This document shows positions 25,828-37,139 of a stretch of 64,000 bases of DNA, in pieces. How positions within the stretch are numbered: position 1 is the stretch's first letter; every line of letters starts with the position of its first letter. Below the pieces are notes generated by a model. The model was not told where the DNA came from, made no database searches, and was given only the letters and a program-made list of their open reading frames with translations. A program made the translations under genes and the position numbers. The DNA lies in the NCBI GenBank assembly GCA_900618425.1, contig UZAN01040045.1, forward strand, positions 31,827-95,826. Direction: 5' to 3'. This DNA is from Echinostoma caproni. Taxonomy: Eukaryota; Platyhelminthes; Trematoda; Plagiorchiida; Echinostomatidae.

Positions 25828-26395
25828 CTCACAATTATTTGTAAGTAGTATTGTGAGATAAGTTTTATTGGTTGATTGATTAGGACGAACCATCCTTCAG
25901 ACTTCCCCTTCACGCAGAATCCTCAGCTCTTCCAGTCAACCATACACTCGGAAGCACTGGACTCGAGTTTCGCTCTTATTAGAGCTCATCAGTGGTTCAT
26001 ATCCACCGTCCCGTCCGGACCCATTGCATGGAATGCATGTGCGTTGCCACTGTGTCAATCAGTGCATACCATGTCTGAGCCGGAAAAACATTTCACGTTT
26101 GTTCAAGTGTCGTCGTCAGAGATAGTCAGCTCACTTTCGCCTGATAACAACTAAGGGGGACACAGTTGATTATCTGTTAACTCCAGTCGAAAGTCTCCGA
26201 CCGACTCAGGTCTTCCGTGCAGGTTGCGGGCTAACTCGCCACAAAATTACCAGGCTGCATTTATAATCGCACATATAATATAATCTCACAACTGCTTGTG
26301 CTTCCAAGTGTATAGTTGACTTGAAGAGCTGACGAATGTGCGTGAAGGTGAAGTCTGAAGAATGGTCAGTTCTAATAAACCAATCAGTAAAAGAT
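25828..26395. repeat. Foldback (inverted-repeat) element, large copy
   Basis: Arms at about 25,863-25,956 and 26,299-26,393 are reverse complements with scattered mismatches. They share CTTCAGACTT, TTCACGCA and CAGCTCTTC blocks. About 340 bases lie between them and encode nothing recognisable. The left arm and its leader match the small foldback at 18,787. Confidence 0.8.
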
Positions 26396-29300
26396 CGGTT
26401 GAACCTGGACGTTGTCACCACTTATTACAGGCAAATAATCATTTTGGGTTAGTATGGATGTCACCCATCAGCTTAGGATGTCTTCATAATTGGGTGAAGA
26501 GCAAAGTTTGTCCCTGATTACAAAAGATCACAGAGCCCTCTTAAACTTCACATTAGCATGTCCAGTAGCATTCAGTAGTAATTAAAAGAAAACATCTGTA
26601 TAATAAATTACCTGCAACAGAAAACTCTAGCTCTTGAGATCACAAACACCGTTATTTTTCACCTGTAAAAATACTAACAAAGTTGCTGTTTAAAATTTTG
26701 CAATACATTCGAAGCTCCATTCCAAAGTAAATAACCGCTGGGCTAGCACAAATTCTTGACAAAGTGAACAACAATTAGTATCATTTCGCGTTTTTGGATG
26801 ACATTGTTCACAGAATATTTTGAGATTTATATCAAATGTCTACACTGACTGTCAGTCGTTTCACAAGTATCCAGGTCCCGATTTGCTCAACCGACCATTT
26901 CTGTGCTATGTGCAATGTACGGTTGCTATTATTTACGTTGCCTATATCAAACTAGCTCCGCAAACCTTGACTACTTCAAATGAAGTAAATCGTATTAGTT
27001 TGACCTTCCTGTGATGATCACGTGTTCAGACAATTGAAGAGGTATAGTGTGGAATTATTCTCACCTCTAGATTGCAGACCAATTTTTTCCGTGGGAAGCA
27101 CGAAAACAGAAGTCCTGAAATGATTTAAGAAGTAAATCAGTTTTAATTTTGGAATTCACCGTTCAATTTGATCTCGGGAAGCTAACGAATTATTTTTTGA
27201 AGCATGTTTTTCACTGGCAATCTTGAGGAGCTATTCAAGAAGTAATTGAAATTCACGATGTTTATCAGTATTACAGCGTTTACAACTTCTTACATTGGCA
27301 ATTAAATGTGCTAAACTATTGAACTCAAAAAAGAGAGGCCTAACAGGTTCACAAGGGAACTCGATTCCTGTCCTAACTAAAGTCCCATTTATCGTCTAAA
27401 CCAGTTTCGGGCTGTACAAAACTTATCAGTTACCACTTCGGTTAGATCGATCACAAAATCTGTCTTAACAACATTGTGTCATTCCCCTACCAATAATGGG
27501 TATTGCCTTGGATAAAAATTGTCCCCAGACTAACCTAAAGAATCCCTGTTGTATGGAGCCATCGCAATTGCCATTAGCCTGGTGAACCCAATTTGCTTCC
27601 AAACTGAAGCACCTGTCCTTGACCAGCTTGTGGGGGGTTGAAAGTGACAACCTCTCGCATCACATTTGTGTAACTGCTTTGACTATCATCGTGGATGTAG
27701 ACAGACATTTGATACTTATCTTCAAAATTTGATGAGGCACATTAGGCTATGAACTCCTAGAATGCCAGTAATGATTTGTCATAAGTGGCTTAGGATCCAA
27801 AGGGAAGAGTGTGACTTGCATTGCAATCGGTCACAACATTTCAGTGACAAACTGCAAAGGAATTTATGTGGCACTGGACAATATGCATTAATTGACACAG
27901 TGAACATGATTGTATTGAGTTGCTTCTAGTTATCCGGAAGAAATATTCAAAATATGTTTTATCATCACGACTAGTGTACCTTGGTTTCCCCCATGACTTT
28001 CACTCAATTTGACAGAAATGAAAAACTTCGAATCGGTGTAAATGTGCCCTAGAGATGTGCACGTTGCAAACTCAGTCGCTGCCTCGTGAAAGCACGCTTT
28101 TTATGATAATTAGTTCTCAGCTGCACATCCCACTTCAAATGGTTTAATTTCTACTGTTTGAGATTCAGGTTAGCGAGGGCAAGTCTGATCCAACGCCGGA
28201 TATGCCTCTAACATTTTGTTAAACAAAACATCACGGGCAACACAATACTCTTCCACCTGCTTTTACGAGGTAACAAAACGCAAAAAGAATATTCCAAAGC
28301 GGTTCATCTACATCGGTCTTGTGATATTTAAAATGAATTTTCTGTTTTTTTAAAAATCTAGAAACACTGATTGAAAAACACTTACCCATTTGTGCATTTC
28401 ATTCAACTTCGTCACACTGAAATCTTGATGAATTGTTTATGAGAGCATACCGTTGCATTATAGTTGTGGTTGCTTTTCCGAACTCTTGTTTTCCTGCTCT
28501 TGTAGACATTCGCTAGCCACAGCTGCTGCGCCAAACAGCAGTCCCCGGAAGATGCACGTATCAGCTGTCCGTGTGCCTTCTGATCACATGTTCTGTGTTG
28601 CTATCACGTGTTACTGCCTGTTTCCAGAACATCTATGATCATGTGCCCACTACCTGCATCGATCCCGTGTAACCACATCCCTAATCAGGTGCCGCGATCT
28701 GTCGCGTTCATACTGATCGCGCATCTGACTGAGAAAATAGTGATCAATTTATCATTTTGAGCTGAGCCAAAGTGCATTTAAAAATAACTCAGTCATTTTT
28801 TATGAAAAATAAACCGATGGTAAAAGGATCAAAGCGAAGAGAACTTGATAGACACAATTCTATCACAATGAAATCTGTTCCCTGACCACGGCGTGCTTAA
28901 CATGTTATTTAAACCTAGATGTTATTTATATAAATGTTCAGTCCTGATTAGTCAGTAGTTTGTATTTTTCTGTCTTATGCATTTTCTCGTCGATGGTCAA
29001 TTATGGGGATGTGTTGATTATCAATAGTAGTTAGTGAGTGATTCGTTGATATTATCCTACATTCAAAGGCAAGAAAACAATAACTCATGAACAAGTACAT
29101 TTAATGATGATTGATTTTTAAAAAAGAGTCAGAAAAAATATAGCAAATCTGTGGCATAGTGGCCAGGTGGGAATGAAAACAGTTAAAATCCTGTCACATT
29201 GTTGACCATAATGGGAGGTCAAGTCCAATATTTCGCAAGTGGAATGAAACCACATCCAACTTGGAAAGTAAATGGTTTCCGGTTCCCTTATGCCCATAAT

Positions 29301-32300
29301 CAAACTGTCGCATCAGTGAAAACAGGTTTAATTGTGCCATAATTTAGTAAACTGAAGCTTTCGATGGGAAGTCCCTCAGCGAATGCAGTGAACCATTTAA
29401 AGAAACTGAGGTCATGAAAACATGGGTTTTAAATGTTTCCTAATGCTGTAATTGTTATGCACTGAACATTAGAAAATGGATATGTCCAATGTAAGTAGAA
29501 AACCTCCAAAGCAAATGGATAACCTGAGTCAGAGGACTTATTTGCAGTCAAATATTATTAGTTACATCCCCGTGGATTTAATAAAGTTTTAAACATTTAT
29601 GGTGTAATTATTGTAACTGCATCAGCCATAAAGTTAATTCATACGGTATCCTAACAACCGATTGGTAAGGCGCAATCGAGATCAATGTGATTGATTACGC
29701 TGCGGAGTAGAATATAATTTAAATACCGCTGCATACTATACTAACTGAATATCATATACAGCCGGACATTATTATTATATTATTATTATATATGTATATA
29801 CTGCACAGTGTATTATACCATGTTAAATTATGTTATAGCATGATACATAAAATTCACTGGTATAGGTTTATATCCTTGTTTTTCAATAGACAGTCATCGA
29901 TTAAGAGAAAGATTCCACTTTGAAGCTATGATCATCTCTGAATTCCACACTGCCGATGGTAATTTCAGTAATAATAGCAATAAAAAAGAGTAGTGATAGT
30001 AATAGTGGTGTTAGTAATCCATATATACCGAAGAAGTTAGCTACCAGACATATAATTTTCTTTGTTATGACTGCGTGATGCAACAACTTAAAGAAGATTT
30101 AGACTAGTAGGCCGGGATATTTTCTTAACCATATACAATTTCATTCATCAATAGGTAGCACAACAACAAACAACAACGAATAACCTCATCAAATATATGA
30201 TGTTCGCCTAAAAACATAGAAGCGTGACTATATCATTTACGATGACTATATATTAGTTGTTCAGTGAAACTCAAACAAATGAATATGTTATATTACTCTA
30301 ATAAAGCTTTTGATAGACTGACAGTCAAAGGTTAAGGAATATTCCACCGGTGTTTATTAATTATACCACATGCAACCTAAGTCTTGAAATTGGAATTCAT
30401 GGACTTCACGATTAGAAACACTCGCTAAGTATTACCGGACGATACGCACACATTGAACCCATTTTTATTCACTGACATATGTTTCTATTCTACGAGAAAT
30501 CAATAAAAATTATTCTACTCTAGAAGTATCACCTACTTCCCTTGAAATATCCCTCATCTTTCTGAAACGCGCATCAGATTGGCACATTTGATGTGTATTT
30601 CTTTTCACATATTCCTCACTGTAATAATATTTTTTCTTATTAAAATTTTACCTGTGTCGGTACTGAAAACGCTTGGATGGCCTTATATAAATTTCAATAA
30701 ATAATATAATTTGTAATACAATGCTAAAATATTTTCCAGCGAAGGTGAGTTTTCCTGAATAAGAACATCATTTTATATGCATTGACTTAGACTACTCGTG
30801 AGTAGTCGCTTACAAAACCCCTTTTATTGCATTTGGTTTGCGCAATGAAGCTGAGGAACAAAAGCCGATTCACAATGGTTCGTCTGACTGGTTACTACGG
30901 TTTTATACCATTCGGGGGACGGATTTCAAGCAAATGTGCTTTGGGGACTACCATGTCAAAATTAAATAGGTAAACAGTCTACATCACCACTAACCTCGCG
31001 TATAAATATCGCCGTCAACTTCTTAGATTTTGAACTTACCAAACCCGATCACACACGAGTCAAAACGATGAAAATAAAAGATTGACTCCAAGCCCCATTA
31101 ATATTGAGCGTTAATTTCATAATCTTTGATCTTCATGAACACCCGTCAGCCGTTTTCGGTATTCGTTTTGTTAATCGGTTTTTCACTTTTGGGCTGTGCG
31201 TTTTCAATCATTGAAACTAAAAGTTTTCTAATAAAATTGTTCATTCTATATTATTCTGTCCCTAACACCATGTAGATATCGATTTGAGTGTTTTGTACGG
31301 TTGAATTTTAGAAGAAATATTCAGCGATATACATTAAGGAGGACCATATGTTCAAACGAAATGAACTACACGATTGTGGTTCCTCTTTAATCCTATGAAG
31401 TTAGTTAAGCAATCACATTCTTGGATGAGAAAATCCAAAGCATTGGGGCCCCCTGCTTTCAAAGTTAAAAATGTTTGATCCGAAAAGAAGTTCTCAAATA
31501 TCGGTCGTGATTTCGACTGGAGGATTCGGTGAATATAGAGACTTCTAGTTGGCTTACAACACGAATTTAGCTCTGGTCCACAAATCTACGGAATGTATTT
31601 CGTATTGCTCGACGGTAGGCTAAGGACTGTCTTCAGAATGCCAAATCAGAGCACAAGCTAGTATGACAACCCAAAATATGAGATAGCTCATGGCCAATGC
31701 TGCATATTTATGAAAAGGGATGTGAATAAGAATAGTACCTTTATAAGATAACACAAATGCTAATAACTCCTTACAGGTATTTCAGCGTTCAACATTCTTT
31801 GGTATAGCAATTTCGGAAGACCTCTGCATGAGAATGCAACGTTTCGCTGGGTGGAGAGCGGTTAAAATCTGTTTCACATGGTTAACAGTATATGGTTAAG
31901 AATTTAGTTGCATTGTACATTCAAAAGTAAGCTGACAGAAGTTTCCAACGGATGACAGCACCTTTCACCGAAATTTTCGTACCAATCCCAGTGCCATTTT
32001 CTGCTCTCACAACGCTATGACTCGTGCGTTTTGACAAAACTTGTCTGTCCTCCATTTCAACATTATTGATTGTTACAATAAATTGTTTTATCGTCATGAA
32101 TGATGTATTAGATCCTTCAATTTTTGTTCTAGTGACAGGAATTTTAGCTTTGTTTTTCGCGCGCAGTTTGGTCGATCACCATATTGGTTTCCTCACTGCT
32201 GACCGTCGCTTCTGGAACCATGTTCCTTGGTACCAGCAAATACACTCTTCATAGCAAACTGCTTGCATTTTTAAATAAAACGTGTCCAACCCTAAGTCTT

Positions 32301-32600
32301 GAAGAACCTAGTAATTTTAACGAGAGCTATTTAACGGATGAAATTTCCAATTCGCAATTTAAGTACTTAATTGATTGAACGCCTCCTTATGTTACAAGTC
32401 ATGCATTTGGTTGCGCCAGTGATCAAAATAAAGTAATGTCGACATCTGACAATATTAGCTTTTATGAAACAGTTAAATCTACCCAGTTAGTTCATAGTGT
32501 TAGCATCCACAGATCTTTATGCACGTCTGTCAACATCACATATCAAGGAAATCAAGAATCCTCATGAAAACGGTTATTTCTCTAAAATCCTATTTCATTT
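26396..32600. other. Long non-coding stretch, nothing recognised
   Basis: This 6-kb stretch is AT-rich. It contains an ATT/TA-rich low-complexity patch at about 29,767-29,801. I found no conserved protein domain, RNA gene or convincing mobile-element core. The hydrophobic open frame at 32,024-32,254 has no recognised relative and might be 5' sequence of the transposase remnant that follows. Confidence 0.45.
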
Positions 32601-32629
32601 ATGTTCTATTGATGATACAGATGAATACA

Positions 32630-33620
32630 AATGTGTAGATTGATAAATACTGGAGACCTGCCGACTCGGGGTGGTTGGATGCAAGCTTACTGTGGGAGTA
32701 ACCGAGAATATGTTCCGTTATCTGCGATAGCATCATCCGACGTTGCCCAGGGACCATCGGACTCTGCTGCAGGCACTTGGTTGTTCTACCCCTATTGGCG
32801 TTCACGGAGGAGAATATGTACATTTTTGTCTACGAGAAACCATGGAGAGAGCACTTTCTGATAGAGCTGTGTAATCTAGCTGCACGACGTGGCTTTGTTC
32901 ATTGACGAGGTTACTGTATTCCGAAGTTTCCATTTGCACCTACGGCATATATTGGGGAGGTTCAAGCATCCCCAAACTGCTGCATTGCTATTAGGTTTAT
33001 TGCGGATATAGAAAACCGCGCAATGTGATGAACTATCTACCTCTCCTGGTGAACGGTCTGCGTAGTGCTCTTTCTAGTAGCATTCCCTTCACCTCTTGGG
33101 GAGTCACGGTATACGTTACCGTTGACTCCATCATTTGCGATGCACCGGTGCGTCAGATTAAGTACCACAGTAGACACAGTTCCTGTGAGAGGTGCATGGC
33201 CACGGGTGTCTATAATGGCACAAAATTTATATTCCGCCTGTTAGATCACAAGCGGAGAAATTATTAAGATTTTCATTCGAGGCGGGACGAGGCTCCCCAT
33301 CTAGTGGAACTCCATTCGAATTGTTCCCAGTGGGCATGGTGAATGTGTTCCCATTTGGAATGCTTGCACCTGATTTACCGGGGATATTGAAAACGACTTT
33401 TGAATCTCTGGCGAACAGGCCAAACGAAAACTAGGGTGAGAATGAGTGAGACGCAAAAGATGCAGATTTGCGATCGCCTGGATAGTAGTTAAATTTGTCA
33501 TTTTACAGCGCAAATGTCTTGCGTTCGATGACTTCGTACTATTGAAGGCATCTGGATTGAGACCGATTAGGTGGAAGTACGTAGCGAATGTGTATTGGTT
33601 ATAAACGAGGTAGATATATT
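32630..33620 (+). pseudogene. Broken DNA-transposase-like gene (CDAP...CERC family)
   Basis: Around 33,010-33,240 one frame reads PRNVMNYLPLLVNGL, then SIICDAPVRQ, then HSSCERCMATGVYNGTKF. This order matches a large family of uncharacterised transposase-like proteins in cnidarians, arthropods and flatworms, which share CDAPAR, a KGHxGYxxCxxC segment and a following EGxY. From about 33,500, in another frame, RKCLAFDDFVLLKASGLRP matches that family's downstream RKCRxLxEFxxWKAxExR block. Frames are broken between the blocks. I cannot give the superfamily a firm name. No terminal repeats were located. Confidence 0.65.
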
Positions 33621-34205
33621 GGTACTATAACTTGGGGCGTAAAAAAACGAAAGGGCTAGATGATGGATAATGCATGGCCGATTCTTGGGTGACGGAGAAA
33701 ACATATAAAATGCCTGTTGCAAATCATCGTTTTTCTTTTTGCGACGTTCTGTGAGATAGGTTTCCCAGGCAGAACGCGAAAGATAACGCGTTATTCTCCC
33801 CTTTTTGCTGGTCGGTTAATAATTGCAGTGGGGTGTTGATGGAACAGACAACAACTATGACTGCTGTGAGTGCATAAGATTGCATTTAGTACACCACGTA
33901 AATGCTTTGTTGGGGTCTTTGGAATTCAGTCGTGCTTGTACTGAAATATACACAAACTAACGATTTTGTAGTGGATACTCTTGACTGTTTGCGTTTACAT
34001 CTATTCAGCAATTTTTCAAGTTTAAACGCTGTCCTACAGCCCTCATATTATGAAATCTCTCTGTGTTTTTGCGTATGACGTCCGAATTTTGGTTTTTCTC
34101 AGCCCACGAGGAATCGTTACAAACGGCCAAGAAATAGGAGTCAAGATCACCATAATAAGCATCGTGTCGGTTGGCGGGTGGCGCTAAGGTAGAGTTCCAT
34201 CAACA
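33621..34205. other. Non-coding stretch, nothing recognised
   Basis: No recognisable feature lies between the transposase remnant and a LINE fragment. Confidence 0.4.
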
Positions 34206-34505
34206 GATGAACCGTTCCATTTTTTTCCCAGGTACCGTTCACGTACCCATGGGAAAAGTACATGACGTCCAAAATCTGGTGTATTAGAAACAATGCAAAA
34301 TTGTAAGTCATTTTACTCTAGGAATGCTGGTTACAGCTAGAAATTGAGAATCATGTAGTTAGAGTGGACGGTTTTGCTATTTTCAGGAGCTGCCGGATTG
34401 CGAAGTTCCTCAACAGAGGTGCCGGAGTGGTCACTTTTGTTAACTAGAATTGATATAACAACACTCAATTAATGTTTAAATTCTCAACCGGCAAAATGGA
34501 TCGTA
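34206..34505 (+). mobile_element. Jockey/CR1-like LINE endonuclease fragment
   Basis: This stretch aligns by eye with 16,070-16,350. Shared blocks include CATGACGTC, GAAACAATGCAAAA, GTGGTCAC or GTAGTCACC followed by TGTTAAC, and AATGTTTA followed by ATTC and AACC. It is more decayed than the copy at 16 kb and has no open frame of length. Confidence 0.6.
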
Positions 34506-34685
34506 CTTATATATATAATTGATAATAAGTAGTATGTATATATATATGCTACAGTAACACAATTCGCCACTCGTAATCTTCACTTTACTTTATTTTACTG
34601 AGTGTGCAACGGTACAATTTTCAGGAATGGGGAAGCGGCGAATCAGAAGGCTGCAACGGAACACATACAATGAGGAGACAGGTTG

Positions 34686-34757
34686 AGGTGGTGGGATTCG
34701 AACACATCCTGTGAGTTGATAATTGGTGACATTACCAACTGGCCACCAATTCCCTGA
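34686..34757 (-). mobile_element. tRNA-like SINE head or tRNA pseudogene
   Basis: On the minus strand a box A (TGGCCAGTTGG, 34,735-34,745) is followed by a perfect box B (TGTTCGAATCC, 34,694-34,704). GGTGG at the start can pair with CCACC at the end. The arrangement is that of a tRNA-derived element. The stems are too imperfect to call a working tRNA, and no anticodon can be assigned with confidence. Confidence 0.6.
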
Positions 34758-34823
34758 TGATCAATCTTTGTGAATTATTGCTGGAGAACTTAATTGCTTC
34801 GATACTTCCTTCCTAGCTACTCC

Positions 34824-34928
34824 ATGTATGTATGTATGTATGTATGTATGTATGTATGTATGTATGTATGTATGTTTTTTTTTATGGATGGATGGATGGA
34901 TGGATGGATGGATGGATGGATAGATGGA
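34824..34928. repeat. (ATGT)n and (GGAT)n tandem repeats at gap edge
   Basis: About 13 ATGT units run to 34,875, followed by a T run and about 11 GGAT units up to the gap. The repeat very likely continues into the gap. Confidence 0.95.
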
Positions 34929-35745
34929 NNNNNNNNNNNNNNNNNNNNNNNNNNNNNNNNNNNNNNNNNNNNNNNNNNNNNNNNNNNNNNNNNNNNNNNN
35001 NNNNNNNNNNNNNNNNNNNNNNNNNNNNNNNNNNNNNNNNNNNNNNNNNNNNNNNNNNNNNNNNNNNNNNNNNNNNNNNNNNNNNNNNNNNNNNNNNNNN
35101 NNNNNNNNNNNNNNNNNNNNNNNNNNNNNNNNNNNNNNNNNNNNNNNNNNNNNNNNNNNNNNNNNNNNNNNNNNNNNNNNNNNNNNNNNNNNNNNNNNNN
35201 NNNNNNNNNNNNNNNNNNNNNNNNNNNNNNNNNNNNNNNNNNNNNNNNNNNNNNNNNNNNNNNNNNNNNNNNNNNNNNNNNNNNNNNNNNNNNNNNNNNN
35301 NNNNNNNNNNNNNNNNNNNNNNNNNNNNNNNNNNNNNNNNNNNNNNNNNNNNNNNNNNNNNNNNNNNNNNNNNNNNNNNNNNNNNNNNNNNNNNNNNNNN
35401 NNNNNNNNNNNNNNNNNNNNNNNNNNNNNNNNNNNNNNNNNNNNNNNNNNNNNNNNNNNNNNNNNNNNNNNNNNNNNNNNNNNNNNNNNNNNNNNNNNNN
35501 NNNNNNNNNNNNNNNNNNNNNNNNNNNNNNNNNNNNNNNNNNNNNNNNNNNNNNNNNNNNNNNNNNNNNNNNNNNNNNNNNNNNNNNNNNNNNNNNNNNN
35601 NNNNNNNNNNNNNNNNNNNNNNNNNNNNNNNNNNNNNNNNNNNNNNNNNNNNNNNNNNNNNNNNNNNNNNNNNNNNNNNNNNNNNNNNNNNNNNNNNNNN
35701 NNNNNNNNNNNNNNNNNNNNNNNNNNNNNNNNNNNNNNNNNNNNN
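34929..35745. other. Assembly gap (817 N)
   Basis: A run of N lies to the right of a tetranucleotide repeat array. No sequence is available. Confidence 0.99.
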
Positions 35746-35822
35746 GACGGTAACTAAGGCGCTGGGAGAAGTCTCTAATGCACAGACAGAAGACCGACCG
35801 ACGATAAGTGGATAACACTCAT

Positions 35823-36560
35823 TTATATAACAGGAGTCTCGAAAGTGACAGCCACATTATTACATGCATCAGGAATTTTGGTTGCACACAAGGCAATGGC
35901 GACAGCGAAAGCTATCCTATCAAGGCCAACGGATGAACTGCAAAAAATATTCCTCAAAGGACGTATATAAATTAAAAAGTCGAGACTGACAAATACTATG
36001 TCGGTCAAAGAAGCAGAATACTCAAGACATGAATGACTACCTGAACACACACTAGTAGTCAAAACACTAGAAGTCACAAATCTCAATCCACATTGCTGCT
36101 GAGAATCATTTCTTCGAACTGGACAACGCAAGAACAATCGGAAGAGGAACCACAAACTCAATATGGGAATTCATTGAAGCATGGCAATCCAGGAGGGACC
36201 GTATAAACTGGTATATAGAATTGGAACCCATTTATTACCCATTTATTGCCCAAGGAAACACTANAAACCGACCCAGAACCAGTTCCAACCAGTTTGAAAC
36301 CGGTTCAAACCGGTTTGCGGTTGTTTCAAAAACGTTATTCTATCATGATAACGAAGCAGCCAATCAAATGACAGCAAATGGTCACAGTTGACCAATATGA
36401 TTGAAGGGACGCCAACAGGTCATCAAAACCCTCAAACAGAACTATATAACGGCGGTCACACTGAGGACTGACACTTTGCCGAAGTTGCACGGGTGGTGTT
36501 ACCTAGCCTGGCTACGAAACGTTTGCGAACAATAATTTCGGCTCGAAGAACATACCAACA
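35823..36560 (+). mobile_element. Penelope-like element remnant (reverse transcriptase linker and GIY-YIG end)
   Basis: The first 120 bases read VTATLLHASGILVAHKAMAT and then SRPTDELQ. This resembles the stretch between reverse transcriptase and GIY-YIG nuclease in Penelope-like elements. From about 36,105, ELDNARTIGRGTTNS and EFIEAWQSRRDRIN, followed by IELEPIYYPFI, match the C-terminal end of the nuclease. The catalytic part in between is scrambled by stops. The sequence afterwards (AACCGGTT-rich, then ACGAAACGTTTGCGAAC) would be the element's 3' tail. An ambiguous base lies at 36,264. Confidence 0.7.
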
Positions 36561-36579
36561 ACAACATCCGCATCCCAAA

Positions 36580-36730
36580 CTATAATAATGATTTTAAATG
36601 AGCTTCAATTAGTACTTTCGACCAGTGTACCATTCTTCTCTACTCCCAGGTATACTGTACAACTAACCTTTACCTTCATACTCGACCTACCTCTCAGACA
36701 CTACGGGAAAGAAATTTGTGGTGATCCTAG
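36580..36730 (+). mobile_element. Jockey/CR1-like LINE fragment
   Basis: The stretch aligns by eye with 16,660-16,730. Both have CTGTA, AACTAACC or AACGAACC, then TTACC/TTACTTTCAT, CTCGACC and ACCTCTCA, followed by GGGAAA. It may be the displaced right part of the fragment at 34,206, split by later insertions. Confidence 0.55.
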
Positions 36731-37139
36731 CCTACGAGATGACGCATGCCACGGAGCGACACGTTACTGCTTTAGTGCAACCGTGCCACCGCTCCTGGAC
36801 TACATACCATAGGTCGATCGTAACAGCCAGTGAGAACCCGTGCGGCCCAGACAGAAGCAGAGCAACGACAGAAATATTAGAACGCTATTGGCAAAGGCTT
36901 GGATGACTAATGAACTTGTTTTGTATAATCCCCCTGATTTTTTTCAACAAACTACCTGCTATTCCTGTGATCTTTTCCTCGCGTCTCGGTTGCGTGGGAT
37001 ATTGCGTGCAAGTGCCAGTGTGGTACAGTGCTTATGTGACGTCCGTGACTGCTAATCGGTGATTCATATTCCGTAGTTTGTATTCCGTGATTCGTGTTTC
37101 GTGTTCATTTCTTGTTACTACTACTATTACAACCACTGC
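36731..37139. other. Non-coding stretch, nothing recognised
   Basis: This is slightly GC-richer sequence between two LINE pieces. It is probably more decayed repeat, but no family was recognised. Confidence 0.35.

Noticed and set aside
34794..35818. Open frames over 270 codons at 34.8-35.8 kb
   Set aside because: They consist of tetranucleotide repeats plus the gap.
36440..36530. Possible hammerhead ribozyme in the Penelope-like tail
   Set aside because: A CTGAGGA box and a CGAAAC box are present, but the bases between them do not form the required stem, and no closing helices were found.
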